Of a stretch of 9,374 nucleotides of DNA, positions 6,702 to 9,374 are shown piece by piece. Made by a program: the position numbers and the translations under genes. The stretch spans positions 1-9,374 of the forward strand of contig JAUVCS010000023.1 in NCBI GenBank assembly GCA_030590745.1, written 5' to 3'. The stretch is from Desulfuromusa sp. (GTDB lineage Bacteria; Desulfobacterota; Desulfuromonadia; Desulfuromonadales; Geopsychrobacteraceae). The number at the start of each line of letters is the position of its first letter. The first letter of the stretch is position 1. The notes beneath the pieces were generated by a model, which did not search any database, had not been told where the DNA came from, and saw nothing but the letters and a program-made list of their open reading frames with translations.

Positions 6702-8801
6702 ATGGCCTATCATAAGGTTGAAGTTGAGTTCAATGGTCAACCCTTGACTATTGAAACTGGTAAAGTTGCCCGTCAGGCTGACGGTGCAGTTGTTTTAACT
6801 TATGGCGAAACGAAAGTGCTTTGCACCGTGGTTTCAGCTAGAAAAATGCGTCCGGGGCAGGATTTCTTTCCTCTGACAGTTAATTATGCTGAAAAATTCT
6901 ATTCAGCTGGTAAAATTCCCGGTTCATTCTTTCGGCGCGAGCGCGGCACCACTGAGCGTGAGACGCTGATCTGTCGTCTCATCGATCGCCCCATGCGGCC
7001 ACTGTTTCCCAAAGGGTACATGTTTGAAACCCAGATCATGCCATCAGTTATTTCTGCTGACCTGGTCAACGATCCTGATACTCTGGCTATGGTTGCCGCA
7101 TCAGCATCTGTTGCCGTATCTGGTATCCCCTTTGAAGGTCCGATTGCAGCCGTGCGGGTTGGTCGTGTAGAGGGTCAACTGATTGCTAATCCAACCAATG
7201 AACAGATCGCAGAGAGTGATCTTGAAATTATCGTGTCTGGTTCCAAAGATGCGGTGATGATGGTTGAAGGTGAGTCCGAGTTCTTCAGTGAAGAAGATAT
7301 GCTTGAAGCCATTTTCTTTGGTCATTCTGCCCTGCAACCATTGATCGCAGTACAGGAAGAATTAGCTGCATTGGTTGGCAAAGAAATGCGTGTTTTTGAA
7401 GTTGCTGTTGCAGATGAAGCGTTAGTTGCGAAAGTAACTGGTCTGGCTGAAGCAAAAGTTGCTGTTGCGGCCAAAATACAGACTAAGCAGGAGCGTTATG
7501 CTGCTCTTGGCGATATCAGAACTGAAGTAAAAGAGCAATTGGAAGAGGAGTTCGAGGGGCGTGAGGACGAAGTTTCTGCAGCCCTTAGTGCCCTGGAAAA
7601 GAGAGTTATCCGTCACATGGTCACAAAGGATCGGATCAGGATTGATGGTCGTGATATGTCCACCATCCGTCCAATCAGCTGTGAAGTTGGTATCCTGCCA
7701 CGTGCTCACGGTAGCGCCCTGTTTACTCGCGGTGAAACTCAAGCTCTGGTGACCGCAACTCTTGGCACCAAGGTTGATGAGCAGCGGATGGATAATGTCC
7801 AGGGGATGGATTTTAAAAAATTCTTGCTACATTATAATTTCCCCCCTTTCTGTGTTGGTGAAACCAGTATGCGTCTTTTCCCGGGTCGCCGGGAAATTGG
7901 TCACGGTATGCTTGCAGAGCGTAGCGCCGCGCAGATTTTACCGAAACATGAAGATTTTCCTTATACCATTCGGGTCGTCTCTGACGTTCTTGAATCAAAC
8001 GGCTCTTCGTCAATGGCGTCAGTTTGTGGTGCTTCCCTGTCGTTGATGGATGCTGGTGTGCCAGTTTCAGAAGCAATTTCAGGAATCGCCATGGGTCTGA
8101 TTAAAGAAGGTGACGATGTTGCAGTTCTGTCCGATATTCTTGGTGATGAAGATCACCTTGGTGATATGGACTTTAAAGTGACCGGTTCCGGTCGCGGCAT
8201 CACAGCACTGCAGATGGATATCAAAATTAGTGGAGTAACCAAAGAGATCATGCAGCAAGCTCTTGAGCAGGCTCGTGAAGGGAGAATTCATATCCTTGGT
8301 GAAATGGCAAAGGCGATTGAGACTCCTCGTCCTGAGCTCTCTCCGCATGCTCCCCAAATTACCAGTATCAAGGTTAAATCTGATCAGGTCAGAACTGTAA
8401 TCGGTTCCGGTGGCAAAAATATTCGTGGCATCATAGAAGCGACTGGTTGTGCTATCGATATTGAGGATGATGGTACGATTAAAATTGCCTCCACTGATGG
8501 CGCTGCTGCAAAACAAGCTATTCAGATGATTCGTGATCTTACCCAATCTGCAGAAGTAGATAAACTCTATATGGGGACCGTCAAAAAAATTATGGAATTT
8601 GGTGCCTTTGTTGAAATTTTCCCCGGAACAGACGGACTGGTGCATGTTTCTGAGCTGGCAAAAGAGCGGGTACGCAACGTTACTGATGTTCTGAATGAAG
8701 GTGACAAGGTATTGGTTAAATGTATTGGTGTCGATCGCCAAGGTAAAATCAAACTTTCTCGGAAAGCGGCACTTGGTATGGAATTGCCTGAAGAAGGGTA
8801 A
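6702..8801 (+). CDS. pnp: Polyribonucleotide nucleotidyltransferase (PNPase)
   Basis: PNPase is a trimeric phosphorolytic 3'-5' exoribonuclease that degrades RNA to nucleoside diphosphates and can add tails in reverse. The 699 residues (E. coli 711) show the standard order. The first RNase PH domain contains [11 protein letters not shown] and [14 protein letters not shown]; an all-helical segment (~220-310) follows. The second RNase PH domain carries the metal-site residues D484, D490 and K492 in [11 protein letters not shown], then [11 protein letters not shown]. The KH domain has the GxxG loop GSGG at 568-571, and the S1 domain starts near 623 ([15 protein letters not shown]). ATG 6702 is chosen for its ribosome binding site. 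The Arg-rich loop reads RRERGTTE where I recall RREGRPxE in most relatives. A structured leader precedes the gene and two candidate terminators follow. Identification is certain. Confidence 0.98.
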   Translation: MAYHKVEVEFNGQPLTIETGKVARQADGAVVLTYGETKVLCTVVSARKMRPGQDFFPLTVNYAEKFYSAGKIPGSFFRRERGTTERETLICRLIDRPMRPLFPKGYMFETQIMPSVISADLVNDPDTLAMVAASASVAVSGIPFEGPIAAVRVGRVEGQLIANPTNEQIAESDLEIIVSGSKDAVMMVEGESEFFSEEDMLEAIFFGHSALQPLIAVQEELAALVGKEMRVFEVAVADEALVAKVTGLAEAKVAVAAKIQTKQERYAALGDIRTEVKEQLEEEFEGREDEVSAALSALEKRVIRHMVTKDRIRIDGRDMSTIRPISCEVGILPRAHGSALFTRGETQALVTATLGTKVDEQRMDNVQGMDFKKFLLHYNFPPFCVGETSMRLFPGRREIGHGMLAERSAAQILPKHEDFPYTIRVVSDVLESNGSSSMASVCGASLSLMDAGVPVSEAISGIAMGLIKEGDDVAVLSDILGDEDHLGDMDFKVTGSGRGITALQMDIKISGVTKEIMQQALEQAREGRIHILGEMAKAIETPRPELSPHAPQITSIKVKSDQVRTVIGSGGKNIRGIIEATGCAIDIEDDGTIKIASTDGAAAKQAIQMIRDLTQSAEVDKLYMGTVKKIMEFGAFVEIFPGTDGLVHVSELAKERVRNVTDVLNEGDKVLVKCIGVDRQGKIKLSRKAALGMELPEEG

Positions 8802-8812
8802 TCCTTTTTTTT
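8780..8812 (+). terminator. Candidate terminator overlapping the pnp stop codon
   Basis: GG-A-ATTGCC (8780-8788) pairs with GGTAATCC (8797-8804) around an 8-base loop. The stem has 8 bp with one bulged A and one G-U. It is followed directly by eight T residues (8805-8812). The pnp TAA lies in the 3' arm, so translating ribosomes may interfere with folding. It is weaker than the next terminator. Confidence 0.5.
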
Positions 8813-8833
8813 AATATTCTATTCTGTCGTTGT

Positions 8834-8842
8834 TGTTATATT
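8834..8842 (+). promoter_or_regulatory. Possible extended -10 promoter element for dut
   Basis: TGTTATATT resembles an extended -10 (TGn plus TATATT, five of six matches to TATAAT). No good -35 is present about 17 bases upstream. Initiation ~7 bases downstream would fall inside the 5' arm of the 8843-8880 terminator, so such transcripts would lose that hairpin. It is speculative, but some promoter is expected because dut follows a strong terminator. Confidence 0.3.
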
Positions 8843-8880
8843 GGCTGGTGAAGAATTAACTTTTTTCACCAGCCCTTTTT
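8843..8880 (+). terminator. Strong intrinsic terminator between pnp and dut
   Basis: GGCTGGTGAA (8843-8852) is perfectly complementary to TTCACCAGCC (8865-8874). One G-U and two A-T pairs extend the stem to 13 bp around a 6-base loop. CTTTTT follows. The T-run ends two bases before the first possible dut ATG. Confidence 0.9.
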
Positions 8881-8893
8881 CATGGATTTTATG

Positions 8894-9346
8894 ATGCAAA
8901 AAACTCAAATTCAGGTGAAAAAACTCCATCCAGACAGCAGAATTCCTGAATACATGACCGAGTTAGCTGCCGGGATGGATATTTGTGCTGTTATTGATGC
9001 TGCAGTGACCATTGAGCCGGGGCAGCGTTGCCTGGTCCCCACTGGATTGGCATTTGCAATACCCGCAGGATATGAGGTGCAGGTCAGACCTCGTTCAGGC
9101 TTGGCAATAAAGCACGGCATTGCTCTAGTCAACTCCCCTGGGACGATTGATGCTGATTATCGTGGTGAGATATCTATTATTCTCATAAATCACGGCTCGG
9201 AAAGTTTTACAATTCATTCGGGTGATAGAATAGCCCAGATTGTTGTTGCTCCAGTTTGTCAGGCAGAGTTGGTCACGGTTGGGGAACTTACAGAAACCTT
9301 ACGCGGTACAGGAGGTTTTGGCCATACCGGGAAGAGCGGGGCATAA
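8894..9346 (+). CDS. dut: Deoxyuridine 5'-triphosphate nucleotidohydrolase (dUTPase)
   Basis: This trimeric all-beta dUTPase hydrolyses dUTP to dUMP and pyrophosphate, keeping uracil out of DNA and feeding dTMP synthesis. All five family motifs are present in order: AGMDICAV (motif 1), [11 protein letters not shown] (2), [11 protein letters not shown] with the catalytic Asp and uracil-stacking Tyr (3), GDRIAQIVV (4), and the C-terminal arm [11 protein letters not shown] (5) that closes over the active site. Length is 150 residues from ATG 8894, normal for the family. Three in-frame ATGs are possible (8882, 8891, 8894). 8882 abuts the terminator T-run and has no ribosome binding site, whereas GGA at 8884-8886 gives a 7-base spacer to 8894, so I prefer 8894 with moderate certainty. 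The first 12 bases of the longer form are the only difference. Placement after pnp is reminiscent of other genomes but has no functional link I can name. Confidence 0.95.
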   Translation: MQKTQIQVKKLHPDSRIPEYMTELAAGMDICAVIDAAVTIEPGQRCLVPTGLAFAIPAGYEVQVRPRSGLAIKHGIALVNSPGTIDADYRGEISIILINHGSESFTIHSGDRIAQIVVAPVCQAELVTVGELTETLRGTGGFGHTGKSGA

Positions 9347-9348
9347 GG

Positions 9349-9374
9349 GTGAAAGATTATAAAGCAGAAGATCT
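9349..9374 (+). CDS. Possible start of the next gene, truncated by window end
   Basis: GTG 9349 opens a frame that stays open to the window end (eight full codons, giving M-KDYKAED). It begins two bases after the dut stop, with a G-rich run (GGGG 9338-9341) 7 bases upstream as a possible ribosome binding site. The tight spacing suggests an operon with dut. The fragment is too short to name a family. Confidence 0.35.

Noticed and set aside
8079..8741. 220-codon minus-strand open frame opposite pnp
   Set aside because: It is antisense to the conserved catalytic, KH and S1 regions of PNPase and has no family-like motifs or start signals. Similar shadows at 7101-7337, 7422-7742 and 3079-3684 were rejected for the same reason.
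1..9374. Search for mobile elements, CRISPR, tRNA or defence genes
   Set aside because: The sequence is filled by intact core genes in a conserved order. I saw no repeat-spacer pattern, transposase, recombinase, long terminal inverted repeat or tRNA-like fold. The most exciting reading (a novel system) is not supported here.

Overview
The window is a chromosomal segment carrying the classic bacterial transcription/translation cluster nusA - ylxR - infB - DUF503 (ylxP) - rbfA - nrnA - truB - rpsO - pnp, followed by dut. All genes are on the + strand and packed tightly. Moderate GC, the fused YlxR/L7Ae protein, the DUF503-rbfA-DHH phosphoesterase order and the nearby dut fit a Desulfuromonadales-like (Desulfobacterota, former deltaproteobacterial) anaerobe. 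That placement rests on remembered gene order and motif flavour, not on a search.

Layout. 1-315 is the 3' end of nusA (last KH domain plus a long acidic tail). 329-6143 is an almost gapless run of six genes: ylxR, infB, ylxP, rbfA, nrnA and truB. It contains stop/start overlaps (TGATG at ylxR/infB, TTGA at ylxP/rbfA, a 23-base overlap at rbfA/nrnA) and non-ATG starts (TTG for rbfA, GTG for truB and rpsO). 6144-6258 is the rpsO leader, with two inverted repeats. rpsO (6259-6525) ends at a strong intrinsic terminator (6530-6569). 6570-6701 is a structured pnp leader: a branched fold followed by a perfect 8-bp hairpin just upstream of the ribosome binding site. pnp (6702-8801) is followed by two candidate terminators in tandem (8780-8812 and 8843-8880). 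dut begins immediately after the second. A next reading frame may open at 9349.

How the genes work together. NusA and IF2 act in transcription elongation/antitermination and translation initiation. RbfA and S15 act in 30S maturation. TruB makes pseudouridine 55 in tRNA. YlxR/L7Ae is a small RNA-binding protein linked to RNase P in Firmicutes. PNPase degrades RNA to diphosphates and short oligomers, and the NrnA-type DHH enzyme clears the last oligonucleotides and pAp. dUTPase keeps uracil out of DNA and is functionally separate.

Assessment: these are ordinary, intact core genes. I found no mobile element, CRISPR, phage or defence signature. The points most worth a second look are the two structured leaders (rpsO, pnp), the tandem terminators with a promoter-like element before dut, and a few residue-level departures in RbfA and PNPase.
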